From: Paludibacteraceae bacterium
GTDB lineage: Bacteria; Bacteroidota; Bacteroidia; Bacteroidales; Paludibacteraceae
NCBI GenBank assembly: GCA_017391525.1
Contig: JAFOYE010000003.1
Span: 1-64,000, forward strand
Length of the DNA: 64,000 bases
Direction: 5' to 3'
A model generated the notes under the pieces. The model searched no databases. It was not told where the DNA came from and worked only from the letters and a program-made list of their open reading frames with translations. The position numbers and the translations under genes are program-made. Shown one piece after another: positions 8,886 to 18,174 of the stretch; the stretch's first letter is position 1, and each line of letters begins with the position of its first letter.

Positions 8886-10283
8886 CTAGGTGAATGATAG
8901 TTTGCTATATAGTTTTTTGCCGGCTTCATTCTTTGGTATATCAGCGATGACACGTACTTCAAAGGATGTAGCTACAATATGTGTTTTTTGGACGAGCGTA
9001 TCTTTCACTTCATTTTGTTTATCAGCATTGGTGATATAGACAATCATCTTTTCATCAGTACCTACGCAGGCACACTCAATGCCGCATTCTGTTTGGACTA
9101 TTTGTTCGCATTCGTCCAATCCAACGCGCATACCGAATAGTTTGAGGAAACGTCCCATGCGTCCAACAATATAGTAGCAACCATCTTCGTCAAAGTAAGC
9201 TAGGTCACCTGTACGAATATAGCCATTTCGTTCGTCTCCAAGAACTAAATCTGCTTGCTCGCGAGCATAACCCATCGTGACATTTTTGCCACGATAGCAC
9301 ATTTCGCCTTCGGTATGTGGGGAGGTAATAGGATTACCCTCTGCGTCTATGAGAGATAACTCTCCGTTAGGCACAGCAATACCGATGCTTCCTACTTTAT
9401 CTAAAGCCCATTTAGCTGGCAAATATGCCATGCGTGCAGTGCACTCAGATTGTCCGTAGGTAGCAATCCAACGTTTCCCCTTGTCACGACAATATTCTGC
9501 AAATTTGGTATTGAGGTCTGTTGGCATTTTTCCACCACCTTGTGTAAGTAATTCAAGATGCGGAAGATCCATGCGGAAGAAACGCATTAAATTGAGTATC
9601 TGGAAACTATATGGTACGCCTGTAAATGAGGTAGCCTGTTGCTCTTTGAGGAACTTCCAGAAATTAACATCTGTCATACTAAGCCCAGTGATAAGGATCG
9701 TAGCCCCCACTAGTAGATGGCTGAATACCATGGATAATCCCATAGTGTAATAGAGTGGTAGAACCATCAATGGACGGTCTGTTTCTTTGAGCTCAAAGAA
9801 GGTGGATATATTTAGTCCTGCTGCTTCAATATTTTCATATTTATGTCGCACAAGTTTTGGACTACCCGTACTTCCAGAGGTGGGGAGAAGATGGGATAAA
9901 TCTGGATGCAAAATACAAAGATTATCAGAGACTTTACATAGTTGATATCCGAATTGTGAGTCCACAATTTCTCCCTCTAGCGTTACGTGAGTTGGAGCAC
10001 AAATGTAAGATGGTTTGTAGGTGTCAAGGAGTTGTTGATAAAGCGACTCTTCTGTCTTAACATTGAGAATGAGTGGGACTAATTTGCGACTCTCTAGCAT
10101 ACCTATTGTCCATGCGATACCTCCAACATTATTCTCGACTAACAAGAAACATTGAGCACGTTCCGGAATATTCGTGCTGATTCGTTGCGAGAGTTGGGTG
10201 ATTTCAGCATACGTAAGCTTGTCGTTATTGGAATCAATAGCGGCAATGCGTTGTGGGGCAATATTTTGTAATTCGAGAATCAT
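8886..10283 (-). CDS. AMP-forming acyl/aryl ligase (ANL superfamily)
   Basis: A 465-residue adenylating enzyme. Visible core motifs are the P-loop-like LLPTSGSTGSPKL (about 132-144), the ATYGQSECTARM region, YIRTGDLAYFDEDG, GRMGRFLKLFGMRV, and the C-terminal lysine motif NEAGKKLYSKL. All expected catalytic elements are present, so it should activate a carboxylate with ATP and load it on a thiol. The adjacent carrier protein is the natural acceptor. The substrate cannot be predicted. The gene ends 63 bp before the ACP gene, and its ATG shares one base with the stop of the upstream SDR gene (TAATG). Confidence 0.85.
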   Translation of the reverse strand: MILELQNIAPQRIAAIDSNNDKLTYAEITQLSQRISTNIPERAQCFLLVENNVGGIAWTIGMLESRKLVPLILNVKTEESLYQQLLDTYKPSYICAPTHVTLEGEIVDSQFGYQLCKVSDNLCILHPDLSHLLPTSGSTGSPKLVRHKYENIEAAGLNISTFFELKETDRPLMVLPLYYTMGLSMVFSHLLVGATILITGLSMTDVNFWKFLKEQQATSFTGVPYSFQILNLMRFFRMDLPHLELLTQGGGKMPTDLNTKFAEYCRDKGKRWIATYGQSECTARMAYLPAKWALDKVGSIGIAVPNGELSLIDAEGNPITSPHTEGEMCYRGKNVTMGYAREQADLVLGDERNGYIRTGDLAYFDEDGCYYIVGRMGRFLKLFGMRVGLDECEQIVQTECGIECACVGTDEKMIVYITNADKQNEVKDTLVQKTHIVATSFEVRVIADIPKNEAGKKLYSKLSFT

Positions 10284-11011
10284 TATATTGAAGCGCAGCC
10301 ATCTACGCCTAGTATTTGTCCGGAAATATAATTAGCTTTATCTGAAGCAAGGAACGCACATGCGTGCGCGATGTCTTCAGGTGTGCCAAGGCGACCTAAA
10401 GCAATGCGTTGGATTCGTTCGTCAATCTTGTTGCCGTCAGATTCGTAGAGTTCTGCAAAGCGTTCGGTTTGTACAATACCTGGAGCTACTGCGTTGACGC
10501 GAACACCTTGTGCTGCAAGTTCCTTTGCGGCAGACTTGGTCATTGAGATGATAGCACCTTTGGTCGCTGAGTATGCTACTTGTCCTGGAGAACCAAGTAC
10601 CGCCGTAACAGAGGCAATATTAACAATACTGCCACCTCCGTTGCGAACCATGAGGCGGCTGCATAGTTGGATGAGTTCGAGTACAGCAATGACATTGACA
10701 AGGAACATGCGTTCTGTCTCTTCGCGCATAATCATGCCAATTTTACGGTTGTAAACGATACCTGCGTTGTTCACAAGACAATCTATGCGTCCTTCTGTTT
10801 TGAAAATTTGCATTAAGTTAGCTTTGACACTCGCAGCATTCGTAATATCCATTACGATAGGATGGATTCTTTCATTATCCGTCGTGAAATCTTGTCTATC
10901 GCATGCATAGACAATAGCACCATCTGCAGCAAATTGTTTTGCAATTTGTTTTCCGATACCTTGTGCAGCACCGGTGATTATACAAACTTTATTTTCTAAT
11001 AATGTACTCAT
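10283..11011 (-). CDS. Short-chain dehydrogenase/reductase, FabG-like
   Basis: A 242-residue classical SDR: cofactor loop GAAQGIGKQIA (about 14-24), NNAG, catalytic Ser before the YSATKGA (Tyr-x3-Lys) motif, and a C-terminal GQILGVDG typical of 3-oxoacyl-ACP reductases. Its placement between a NeuD-like acyltransferase and an ACP-dependent ligase suggests reduction of a ketoacyl group bound to the carrier protein, for example to a hydroxyacyl decoration. No ketosynthase is encoded nearby, so chain extension in the locus is not supported. Reduction of a keto-sugar is the alternative. Confidence 0.85.
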   Translation of the reverse strand: MSTLLENKVCIITGAAQGIGKQIAKQFAADGAIVYACDRQDFTTDNERIHPIVMDITNAASVKANLMQIFKTEGRIDCLVNNAGIVYNRKIGMIMREETERMFLVNVIAVLELIQLCSRLMVRNGGGSIVNIASVTAVLGSPGQVAYSATKGAIISMTKSAAKELAAQGVRVNAVAPGIVQTERFAELYESDGNKIDERIQRIALGRLGTPEDIAHACAFLASDKANYISGQILGVDGCASI

Positions 11012-11013
11012 AA

Positions 11014-11643
11014 TTAGGATAGTCTTCTTGCTGGATTACCAAATACGGTCCAATTATCTTCTACGTTGCGGGTCACAAAACTGCATGCACCAATATGACA
11101 GTTATTACCAATTTGTACTTCATGGTTAATGACTGCTGCGGAGTGAATCATATTTTCGTTGCCGATTGTTATTCCACCAATCAACATTGTATGTGAGTCA
11201 ATGCGATTCCAATTACCAATTGTTACATCATGTCCAATAATCATATTGGATTGAATAAAATTGTAATCACCAATTTTAGCATCGGCCGCTACAGTTGTGA
11301 AAGCGCCAATCATGCAACCCTTTCCTAACTGTACGTTAGATCCTATTCGTGCTGTATTATGAATCATAGTTAAGAACTCACCTCCTCGATTAATGATGGA
11401 CTCCATACATGCTTTACGTGATCCACCACCGATAGAGCAAATGAATATATCATCTTCTTGAGGTTGATATGCAGAAATTGTTCCTAAGATAGGAGGATAG
11501 CCTGCAAAAGTATCTAATGAGTGAATATTATCATCAATATATCCCTTGATATCATATGTTGTTTGATAGCCAATACTCTCACGTGCCATGTCATACATGA
11601 CGCGTCCCATTCCACCTGCACCTATAATTACTAAATGTTTCAT
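11014..11643 (-). CDS. NeuD/PglD-family sugar O/N-acyltransferase
   Basis: A 209-residue two-domain protein. An N-terminal Rossmann-like PglD_N domain (IIGAGGMGRVMYDMA; IDDN near 38) is followed by a left-handed beta-helix of hexapeptide repeats from about 95 to 195, ending in FGNPARRLS. Relatives PglD, PerB and NeuD transfer acetyl to amino sugars bound as nucleotide sugars. It is the first gene of the acyl module, with a promoter just upstream whose elements lie inside the end of the preceding glycosyltransferase gene. Confidence 0.85.
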   Translation of the reverse strand: MKHLVIIGAGGMGRVMYDMARESIGYQTTYDIKGYIDDNIHSLDTFAGYPPILGTISAYQPQEDDIFICSIGGGSRKACMESIINRGGEFLTMIHNTARIGSNVQLGKGCMIGAFTTVAADAKIGDYNFIQSNMIIGHDVTIGNWNRIDSHTMLIGGITIGNENMIHSAAVINHEVQIGNNCHIGACSFVTRNVEDNWTVFGNPARRLS

Positions 11644-11655
11644 GTTTATTTTTGT

Positions 11656-12678
11656 TTAGTTCGCAAAATTACTGCTTTTTTTTGGATGTAGCAAATAATT
11701 AATTGTTTTTATTATTTTTGCACAACATACACATAATTTATAACCAATTTTATGTGGCATATATTTTAGATAGTATACGTATATTTTGTGTTTTATATCA
11801 ATGGGAGAGGTTCTTAATGTTGTTAATAGATTTTTAAAGTTTGGATTTGACAAAACTATTTCTATGGCACCAATAGTATCGCTATTCGTAAGATGGTTTC
11901 GTATATATTTATTATATGTAAAAGAAGTGATCATTTTTAATTCAGTCAATAAAAATGATGGGGATTTACTCCATTGGTTTGGGATAGATGAAAAATGATC
12001 CATAATCTGCAGTACAGACAAATCTGCAGTGTAGTTTGGACGATGGGTAGCACTACTATTGCGCATGACGTAATAGTAAAAACCAATATTTGTAACAGCT
12101 ATCTTGTGTGCTTTCTCTAAAAATGAAACAGTAAAATCGTAAACTTCACCAGATTTTATGTTCGAGTTGAATTGTAAGCTGTTGTCATGGATAATGGAAT
12201 TGCGATAAACCATCATAGGTGCAGTAGGAAATATACGGCAAGATGCATATAACTGTTCTACAGAATAAACTCCGTCTTGGATATTAAGTGGGCGTTTTTT
12301 TTCTATTTCTGATTGTTTAATAATACAAGGTGCTAATAGTGCATCTGCATCTTGTTGTAAGTTGTTCTTTATAATAAGAATGGTTTCTGGATGCAGATAA
12401 TCATCTCCGTCCAAACATAGTACAAATTGTCCTTTGGTTTGTTTTAGTGCTGCGTTTCTTGCTGCAGATACACCCTGGTTAGTTTGGTTGATTAAAATAG
12501 CTCTATTATCATTGCCTACAAAATCCGTGATCTTTTCTGATGTTAAATCGGTAGAACCATCATTGACAAATATAAATTCACAATCTTTCGCATCTTCAAG
12601 TTTGGAAAGACTATTTAATGTTGAATCTATATAATTTTCTACATTATAACAAGGTATGATAATTGATAAAAAGCACAT
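11656..12678 (-). CDS. GT2 glycosyltransferase
   Basis: A 340-residue GT-A glycosyltransferase: N-terminal SIIIPCYNVENYI, FVNDGSTD, then the metal-binding LCLDGDDYL (about 90-98). The nucleotide-sugar fold covers the first 220 residues, and the C-terminal part is helical and basic, suggesting peripheral membrane contact. It should add one sugar to the lipid-linked repeat unit. Donor and acceptor are unknown. The last codons contain the promoter of the following acyl module. Confidence 0.85.
   Translation of the reverse strand: MCFLSIIIPCYNVENYIDSTLNSLSKLEDAKDCEFIFVNDGSTDLTSEKITDFVGNDNRAILINQTNQGVSAARNAALKQTKGQFVLCLDGDDYLHPETILIIKNNLQQDADALLAPCIIKQSEIEKKRPLNIQDGVYSVEQLYASCRIFPTAPMMVYRNSIIHDNSLQFNSNIKSGEVYDFTVSFLEKAHKIAVTNIGFYYYVMRNSSATHRPNYTADLSVLQIMDHFSSIPNQWSKSPSFLLTELKMITSFTYNKYIRNHLTNSDTIGAIEIVLSNPNFKNLLTTLRTSPIDIKHKIYVYYLKYMPHKIGYKLCVCCAKIIKTINYLLHPKKSSNFAN
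11664..11694 (-). promoter_or_regulatory. Internal promoter of the acyl-modification module
   Basis: Minus strand: TTG (11694-11692), 20 bp, TAATTTTG (11671-11664), with an A8 tract in the spacer. The elements overlap the last codons of the GT2 gene. Transcription should start near 11657, about 14 nt before the ATG of the NeuD-like gene. Confidence 0.8.
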
Positions 12679-12693
12679 GTTAAAATGGTTGTA

Positions 12694-13605
12694 CTAGTTT
12701 GTAGTATTTATGTTTGTATTTATTAATGTTCGTAATATGCTATTACGTTCTCTTAAATGATTGTTCAGTTTCTTATCCCGATGTCCAATGTGTAATAATC
12801 CTGAAATGTAATAAACACACATTAAGAATCGATTTAAATGCATTTGACCTTTCCAGTAATTAACACAGGACAAATTGTTTTTCTTGAAAAAATAGCCTAT
12901 AGATTCATATACGCGTTTTGCTTGTTCAGCACTAAATGGTCGGTTTTCAGCTAAATGAATATACGAAAGATCTTTTCTATATATCATTTTTAGTTGTGGG
13001 TATTTATGTCTTATTCGGTAATGAAGATCATTTTCTTCTGCGTACATAAATATTTTCTCATCAAACATTCCAATTTCTGTCATTACATCTTTCCGAATAG
13101 CAAAAAAAGCACCAGATAAAAACTGCAATTTATATATGTATGTATCTAAAATTCTACGACAAATGAACTCTAGAGGTCTACCAATCCACCATGGAGTGGT
13201 AAATGTTGTCATAAACGACGCAAATGGAGTACCATTTCCTCCATATTGCTTTCCTGCACACATTGCAACATTTTTTTGCTCAAGACATTTAATCATCTCG
13301 GCAAAAATCGGTTTGTTGAGGCGAATGTCAGGATTCATAATTGCAATGTATGGCGCAGATGCTATTCTAATGCCAACGTTGTTCCCTTGCCCGTAACCTC
13401 CATTCTGAGTGTTTTGAGTAATAGTAATATGAGGATACAATGTACTAATTTTGCTTTGCATAACAGCATAATTAGTACTTTGATTGTCTACAATGATAAT
13501 TTCTAAAGAGTCCCCAATATCATTATATTCGTGTATTGACTCTAAACAGTCGTAGATGTCCTTCTCTGAATTGTATGTTAGTATAATAACAGATAATGTT
13601 TTCAT
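12694..13605 (-). CDS. GT2 glycosyltransferase, rhamnosyltransferase-like
   Basis: A 303-residue GT-A enzyme with the N-terminal VIILTYNSEKDI, IIVDNQST (the DN form common in rhamnosyltransferases), GGYGQGNNVGI, and the IMNPDIRL metal motif near 90. Later segments LSGAFFAIRKDVMTEIGMFDE and YAEENDLHYR are typical of WbbL/RfbF-type rhamnosyltransferases. rfbA, rfbC and rfbD are in the same locus, so dTDP-L-rhamnose is a reasonable donor, by analogy only. Confidence 0.85.
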   Translation of the reverse strand: MKTLSVIILTYNSEKDIYDCLESIHEYNDIGDSLEIIIVDNQSTNYAVMQSKISTLYPHITITQNTQNGGYGQGNNVGIRIASAPYIAIMNPDIRLNKPIFAEMIKCLEQKNVAMCAGKQYGGNGTPFASFMTTFTTPWWIGRPLEFICRRILDTYIYKLQFLSGAFFAIRKDVMTEIGMFDEKIFMYAEENDLHYRIRHKYPQLKMIYRKDLSYIHLAENRPFSAEQAKRVYESIGYFFKKNNLSCVNYWKGQMHLNRFLMCVYYISGLLHIGHRDKKLNNHLRERNSILRTLINTNINTTN

Positions 13606-13619
13606 ATTATATTTTACTT

Positions 13620-14537
13620 TTATCTAGTATGGACCCAAACAAATCTACAAATATAGATAGGTAGAGCCAATGGTGAAAGTATGAGTGAAAATACAAAGGA
13701 TTTAAGGTTATCACTATTATCTTTAAAAAGTGGAGAAATCTGTTTTATATCAACATTGCGAAGAATATATGCCATAGTAACTTCAATCAATTCTGTTGAT
13801 AATCGCAATTGTAATAGGAATCTCTTGAGTCCAGTGGTGTGTTTGATTTTATATAGTATATAGTTTAATGTACCCCTTTTGATCTTAGTAAGTGATCCTG
13901 AGCTTGTTTTACCTGTAGGGCAGCGGAAATAAAATGCACCACAATAGTTTTTTAGTCGTTGAATCATAGGATGGGTAGAGAAAACTTTAATATGAAAATC
14001 CCAATCTTCTCGTTCTCTTACTTCTGTGGAGCTAAAAATATTATTGTTACGTAGAAATTCTAATCGATAGACAAATGCATGAAACGGAATTGTTCCGAAA
14101 ACGCCCCAGCCGATTAATAGCTTGAATAAGTTAAAGTTATGTCCTTTTTCTTTGTCAAGACTTCCGTCAAGATTAACCATACAATAGTCCGTATAAGTAA
14201 CATCTAAACCTTTTTGTTCCATTAGATTGATTTGGCGTTCCAACTTACTGGATTCGATAGTATCATCTGCATCCAAAAATTGTATGAATTCACCTTGAGC
14301 AATCGCAAGTCCCATATTTCGTGCCGATGCCGAACCTCCATTTTCTTTTTGAAGTAATTTTATTCGTGCATCTTTAGAAGCGAAATCCTTTATAATATCA
14401 GCGCTATTGTCGTTAGAACCATCATCTACTATAATCATTTCCCATTCGGAAATTGTTTGGCTTTGAACTGAATGGATGGTTCTACTTATATATGGAGCTG
14501 CATTATAGCAAGGTGTTATGATAGAAACTTTTATCAT
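13620..14537 (-). CDS. GT2 glycosyltransferase
   Basis: A 305-residue GT-A glycosyltransferase: SIITPCYNAAPYI, IIVDDGSNDNS, and the metal-binding FLDADDTIE (near 90), followed by EREDWDFHIKVF (catalytic ED region). The C-terminus has a hydrophobic stretch (SFVFSLILSPLALPIYI) that probably rests in the membrane. It starts one base after the Wzy stop region, in the same minus-strand run. Sugar specificity cannot be read from the sequence. Confidence 0.85.
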   Translation of the reverse strand: MIKVSIITPCYNAAPYISRTIHSVQSQTISEWEMIIVDDGSNDNSADIIKDFASKDARIKLLQKENGGSASARNMGLAIAQGEFIQFLDADDTIESSKLERQINLMEQKGLDVTYTDYCMVNLDGSLDKEKGHNFNLFKLLIGWGVFGTIPFHAFVYRLEFLRNNNIFSSTEVREREDWDFHIKVFSTHPMIQRLKNYCGAFYFRCPTGKTSSGSLTKIKRGTLNYILYKIKHTTGLKRFLLQLRLSTELIEVTMAYILRNVDIKQISPLFKDNSDNLKSFVFSLILSPLALPIYICRFVWVHTR

Positions 14538-14538
14538 T

Positions 14539-15765
14539 TTATTGAATGGTATTAATCTTTTCTTCGTTAACTGAATTTAGATTCGATGGTATATATGAGG
14601 AGTAAAATACAAATTGTAATAACAAAAATACTTGTTGTATGTAGTATGCTTCGAATAGCGACATAAGAAATAGGACGCATAGTGATACAACACTTAAAAT
14701 AGATGCTTTGTGATATGCTTTGTATGCTTTGGTGGCGGAGAAAAGAACAATAGTTAAAAAGATTGATGTGATAAGCAGTCCTCCTTGAAGTAACAAAGTT
14801 AATAACATATTGTGAGCACCAGAACCTTCTAAATGTTGATCATTCCATTCGACATTCTGAACTCCATGACCAATCCAAGGACTTTGTTGTATCTCATATA
14901 CAGCATTACACCAAATGCTTGTTCGCCCACTAAAACTGCTATCTTTGGATAATGCTCCTTCAATAAAACTAGATACCAAATGAATTTCTTGAATAGAATT
15001 TCCCAGCCAAATAAAGGTAATAAAAAATGCAATGTATAATATTAAAAAAATAATCAACCATAATAGTGGGCGTTTAATGTATTTGTTGAAACAAATATAC
15101 ATTGCTAAAATTGATAGTCCAACTGCAGAGGTCATAGAACCTACTTTGATGACGGACCAAAGAGACACGATGATGAGAAAAAATAAATTTTTCTTTCCTT
15201 CTTTAGTCGCCAAAGTGTACATGGCTTGCGCTGTAATACCGAGTAAACATACAAAGCCAATCTGGTTGTAGTTTCCAAATAAGTAACGTGTAGGATCGCC
15301 TCTTCCGATCCATTCTACGTCAATCCATAAACCTCTTGGGAAAAGAATTAATAAAATTACGTTTAGATAAATTAGTATAGAGAATGCTTTCGCTATGTGT
15401 TTCAAACTTTCTAAAAAATTATCTCTCCAATAGCATGTTCCTAGTAACAAGAAGATCATAACGTTCATCCACTTGAACATCGGTGTAAGTCCCATACCTG
15501 TAGCAAAAAAGTATGTAAATATTGTATATATAAACCACCAAATGTTTGTCCATGTATTAAATGAACAAAGTCTCTGTGGCTTCTTGATAAATTGAACAAC
15601 TAATACTGTAAATAATAGAAATTCAATCGCTTGAATCGCACGAGAAACAAGATAGGTCATTTCATTCTTAGGCATACTAATGAATGTAAATCCTATCATA
15701 ATTAGATATATGAGCATATGCCATGATGGTAATGGCGATTTTGCTTGATTATCTATAGTTGTCAT
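14539..15765 (-). CDS. O-antigen/capsule polymerase (Wzy-like)
   Basis: A 408-residue polytopic membrane protein with about ten hydrophobic helices and a larger periplasmic loop holding GRTSIWCNAVYEIQQSPWIGHG and the EGSGAHNMLL segment. This matches the O-antigen ligase/polymerase (Wzy_C) pattern, in which conserved Arg and His residues occur in periplasmic loops. Between a flippase and glycosyltransferases, a polymerase role is most likely, although WaaL-type ligases look alike. The ATG overlaps the Wzx stop (ATGA). Confidence 0.8.
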   Translation of the reverse strand: MTTIDNQAKSPLPSWHMLIYLIMIGFTFISMPKNEMTYLVSRAIQAIEFLLFTVLVVQFIKKPQRLCSFNTWTNIWWFIYTIFTYFFATGMGLTPMFKWMNVMIFLLLGTCYWRDNFLESLKHIAKAFSILIYLNVILLILFPRGLWIDVEWIGRGDPTRYLFGNYNQIGFVCLLGITAQAMYTLATKEGKKNLFFLIIVSLWSVIKVGSMTSAVGLSILAMYICFNKYIKRPLLWLIIFLILYIAFFITFIWLGNSIQEIHLVSSFIEGALSKDSSFSGRTSIWCNAVYEIQQSPWIGHGVQNVEWNDQHLEGSGAHNMLLTLLLQGGLLITSIFLTIVLFSATKAYKAYHKASILSVVSLCVLFLMSLFEAYYIQQVFLLLQFVFYSSYIPSNLNSVNEEKINTIQ

Positions 15766-17279
15766 TGTTTTTTTCGTTTCAGTACTAATGTTTTTATGTA
15801 TAACTTTTCCTCATTACTAAGTGAAGTGAACCAAATGGCAATACTACCCATAAGGAAAGAGAGTATAGTTGTTATAATAATTCTATATGACATGCCGAAA
15901 TATTTCGTACAAAGGTAACTAGTTAATGCCATAATGATACATGGTACTATAATACGCATGAATACATTTTTACAGAAGGACAAGATATCTATGTCAGCAA
16001 TGTATTTCATTAGTGGGAGTCGAATCAATGACGTGGCGAATTCTATGATTACAAAACACCACATAATTGATACTATAGGCAAACCATTTTTTAGACAAAT
16101 CCATCCAGCGAGGATAACAAGCAATTTCAGTGTATAGAATATCAAACTATATGTTTTGATTTTTCCTATAGCTTGATTGGCAGATGTCAAACCAATTGAA
16201 ATTTGGTCGCACAATGCAGCAATCAAGATAAAACGACAAAACATAGTCGTGTGCGGAGGAACTTGTTGTAACCAGATTTGCAGTATAGTGTCCATTTCTG
16301 CAATCAATGGTATAGCTACCATGGATAATAATAGAAACGCGTATTTGCTTTCGTATTCACACAAGCGTATCATTTTGGAACGTTCTCCTGCTCCCTCTGC
16401 TTTCATGATCTGTGGATTCATTGCATTGACAATGGAAGTTGACACGAATTGAACGGATGCGGATACTTGTAAGGAAATACCATAGGCAGAATTTACTATG
16501 GCACCAAAAATCTTATTCAGTATGATAGCAATTCCCTGATTTCGTGCAATAACACATCCTGTAGAATAAATGGTCCATCCCGCAAAGTTGCTCAAGCCTT
16601 TAATGTAATCTTTGTTTAATTCTCGTAACTTTGGTACATGAAACTCTGGGAATTTTATCGATGCATATATCACTAATGCTAATAAATTAAAAACAAAGAT
16701 GCAGGTTAGCATACTAGAATAGGAGATCAAATGGTCGTATGATATCCTTGATAATAGTATGGCAATCACCAGTTTAAGAACACCGTCTAGGACGTCAACG
16801 ATTGATGTATATACGATATTTTCTCTTGCGACGAATAATGCGCGCACGGGAGCGGTTATGAAACTTAAAAACAACATCAGTACTGCTAAAAAATACACCA
16901 ATAAAGCAGCTCCTCGTCTAGTTTCTTCAATGTTTAAGAAGTCTTGGGTAATCCATGGACCTATGCTACATAATACAATAGCTATAAGTAGCCCAATAAA
17001 TAGGTGTAGTAACCAACTATTACCAAACACCAATTGAACTTGTTCTAATTCCTTTTTTCCGTGATGGAAAGATAAAAAACGTTGTGTAGTAGTGCTTAAG
17101 GCACTAGTTACAAATGATAACATAGCAACCACACCAGCTATGACGGAATAAATTCCGTAGTCTGTTTCTCCTAAAGTCACTAAAATCAAACGAGTGGAAT
17201 ACAAGGACAAACACACGTTGATGATTGTACGTGTGTATTGTGCGATTGTATTAACTATTACTCGTTGTGAGGCTGTCAT
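15762..17279 (-). CDS. Polysaccharide repeat-unit flippase (Wzx-like)
   Basis: A 505-residue protein with about 12-14 transmembrane helices and an MOP-superfamily N-terminus (TIAQYTRTIINVCLSLYSTRLIL). It should flip the lipid-linked repeat unit across the inner membrane. The frame extends upstream to 17309, but the ATG at 17279 shares one base with the rfbD stop (TAATG), matches family length, and is the likely start. It overlaps the polymerase gene by 4 bp, so translation of the two is coupled. Confidence 0.85.
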   Translation of the reverse strand: MTASQRVIVNTIAQYTRTIINVCLSLYSTRLILVTLGETDYGIYSVIAGVVAMLSFVTSALSTTTQRFLSFHHGKKELEQVQLVFGNSWLLHLFIGLLIAIVLCSIGPWITQDFLNIEETRRGAALLVYFLAVLMLFLSFITAPVRALFVARENIVYTSIVDVLDGVLKLVIAILLSRISYDHLISYSSMLTCIFVFNLLALVIYASIKFPEFHVPKLRELNKDYIKGLSNFAGWTIYSTGCVIARNQGIAIILNKIFGAIVNSAYGISLQVSASVQFVSTSIVNAMNPQIMKAEGAGERSKMIRLCEYESKYAFLLLSMVAIPLIAEMDTILQIWLQQVPPHTTMFCRFILIAALCDQISIGLTSANQAIGKIKTYSLIFYTLKLLVILAGWICLKNGLPIVSIMWCFVIIEFATSLIRLPLMKYIADIDILSFCKNVFMRIIVPCIIMALTSYLCTKYFGMSYRIIITTILSFLMGSIAIWFTSLSNEEKLYIKTLVLKRKKQ

Positions 17280-18172
17280 TATTCGTTTACCTTCAATTTT
17301 TTCAAACAAACTTTAAGTGAATCTGTCCAATAAGGAACTTTAACTCCAAATACCTGTTTGATTTTGGTTTTGTCAAGCACAGAATATGCTGGGCGTTTTA
17401 CTGGAGAAGGGAACTCATCGCTATGGCAAGGTTGAATATCGCAACTTGTGTTGCCAGCGTACTCTGCAATCATCTTGGTAAAATCATACCAACTACATAC
17501 ACCTTCGTTGCTATAGTGATATACGCCATCGTTTCCTTCAAATTTACGTTCGTTAACAATCTTATAAATTGCAGCTGCTAAATCATATGCATACGTAGGT
17601 GTTCCCACTTGGTCAAACACAACCTTCAACTGCGGTTTTGTAGCAGTTAAATTGAGCATAGTCTTTACAAAGTTCTTTCCAAATTCGCTATACAACCATG
17701 CGGTTCGAATAATCACGTGATGACTACCTATTGCCAAAATGTTTTCTTCGCCTTGTAACTTCGTTTTGCCGTAAACACCAGTAGGAGTTCCTTTTTGAAC
17801 CTCATCACATGGTGTGTTATATGGATCGCCGCCAAATACATAATCTGTAGATACATGTACCAATAGTCCATCCATTTCTTTCATTGCCAACGCTAGATTT
17901 TCAACTGCTTTTGCATTCAATAATTCGCATAGCGCTTCGTCCGTTTCTGCTTTGTCTACATTGGTGTAGGCGGCACAATTGATGATGCATTTTACTTCAT
18001 TCTCGCTTACCATCTTGCGTACGGCATCTAACGATGTGATATCGAGTAGGGTAGTCTCCATCCCCTCTACTTCTACCACGTCGGTGTATATGTACTTATC
18101 GCAACTATCCTTAGCTACAATACGAATCTCATTGCCGAGTTGACCATTGGCTCCTGTTACAAGTATATTCAT
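17279..18172 (-). CDS. rfbD: dTDP-4-dehydrorhamnose reductase
   Basis: A 297-residue SDR-fold enzyme making dTDP-L-rhamnose from dTDP-4-keto-L-rhamnose with NAD(P)H. Signatures: VTGANGQLGNEI at the N-terminus, INCAAYTNVDKAE, STDYVFGG, and the catalytic YGKTKLQGE. The length is normal. It follows rfbA and rfbC in order; rfbB (dTDP-glucose 4,6-dehydratase), which makes the intermediate, is not in this window. Confidence 0.93.
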   Translation of the reverse strand: MNILVTGANGQLGNEIRIVAKDSCDKYIYTDVVEVEGMETTLLDITSLDAVRKMVSENEVKCIINCAAYTNVDKAETDEALCELLNAKAVENLALAMKEMDGLLVHVSTDYVFGGDPYNTPCDEVQKGTPTGVYGKTKLQGEENILAIGSHHVIIRTAWLYSEFGKNFVKTMLNLTATKPQLKVVFDQVGTPTYAYDLAAAIYKIVNERKFEGNDGVYHYSNEGVCSWYDFTKMIAEYAGNTSCDIQPCHSDEFPSPVKRPAYSVLDKTKIKQVFGVKVPYWTDSLKVCLKKLKVNE

Positions 18173-18174
18173 AA

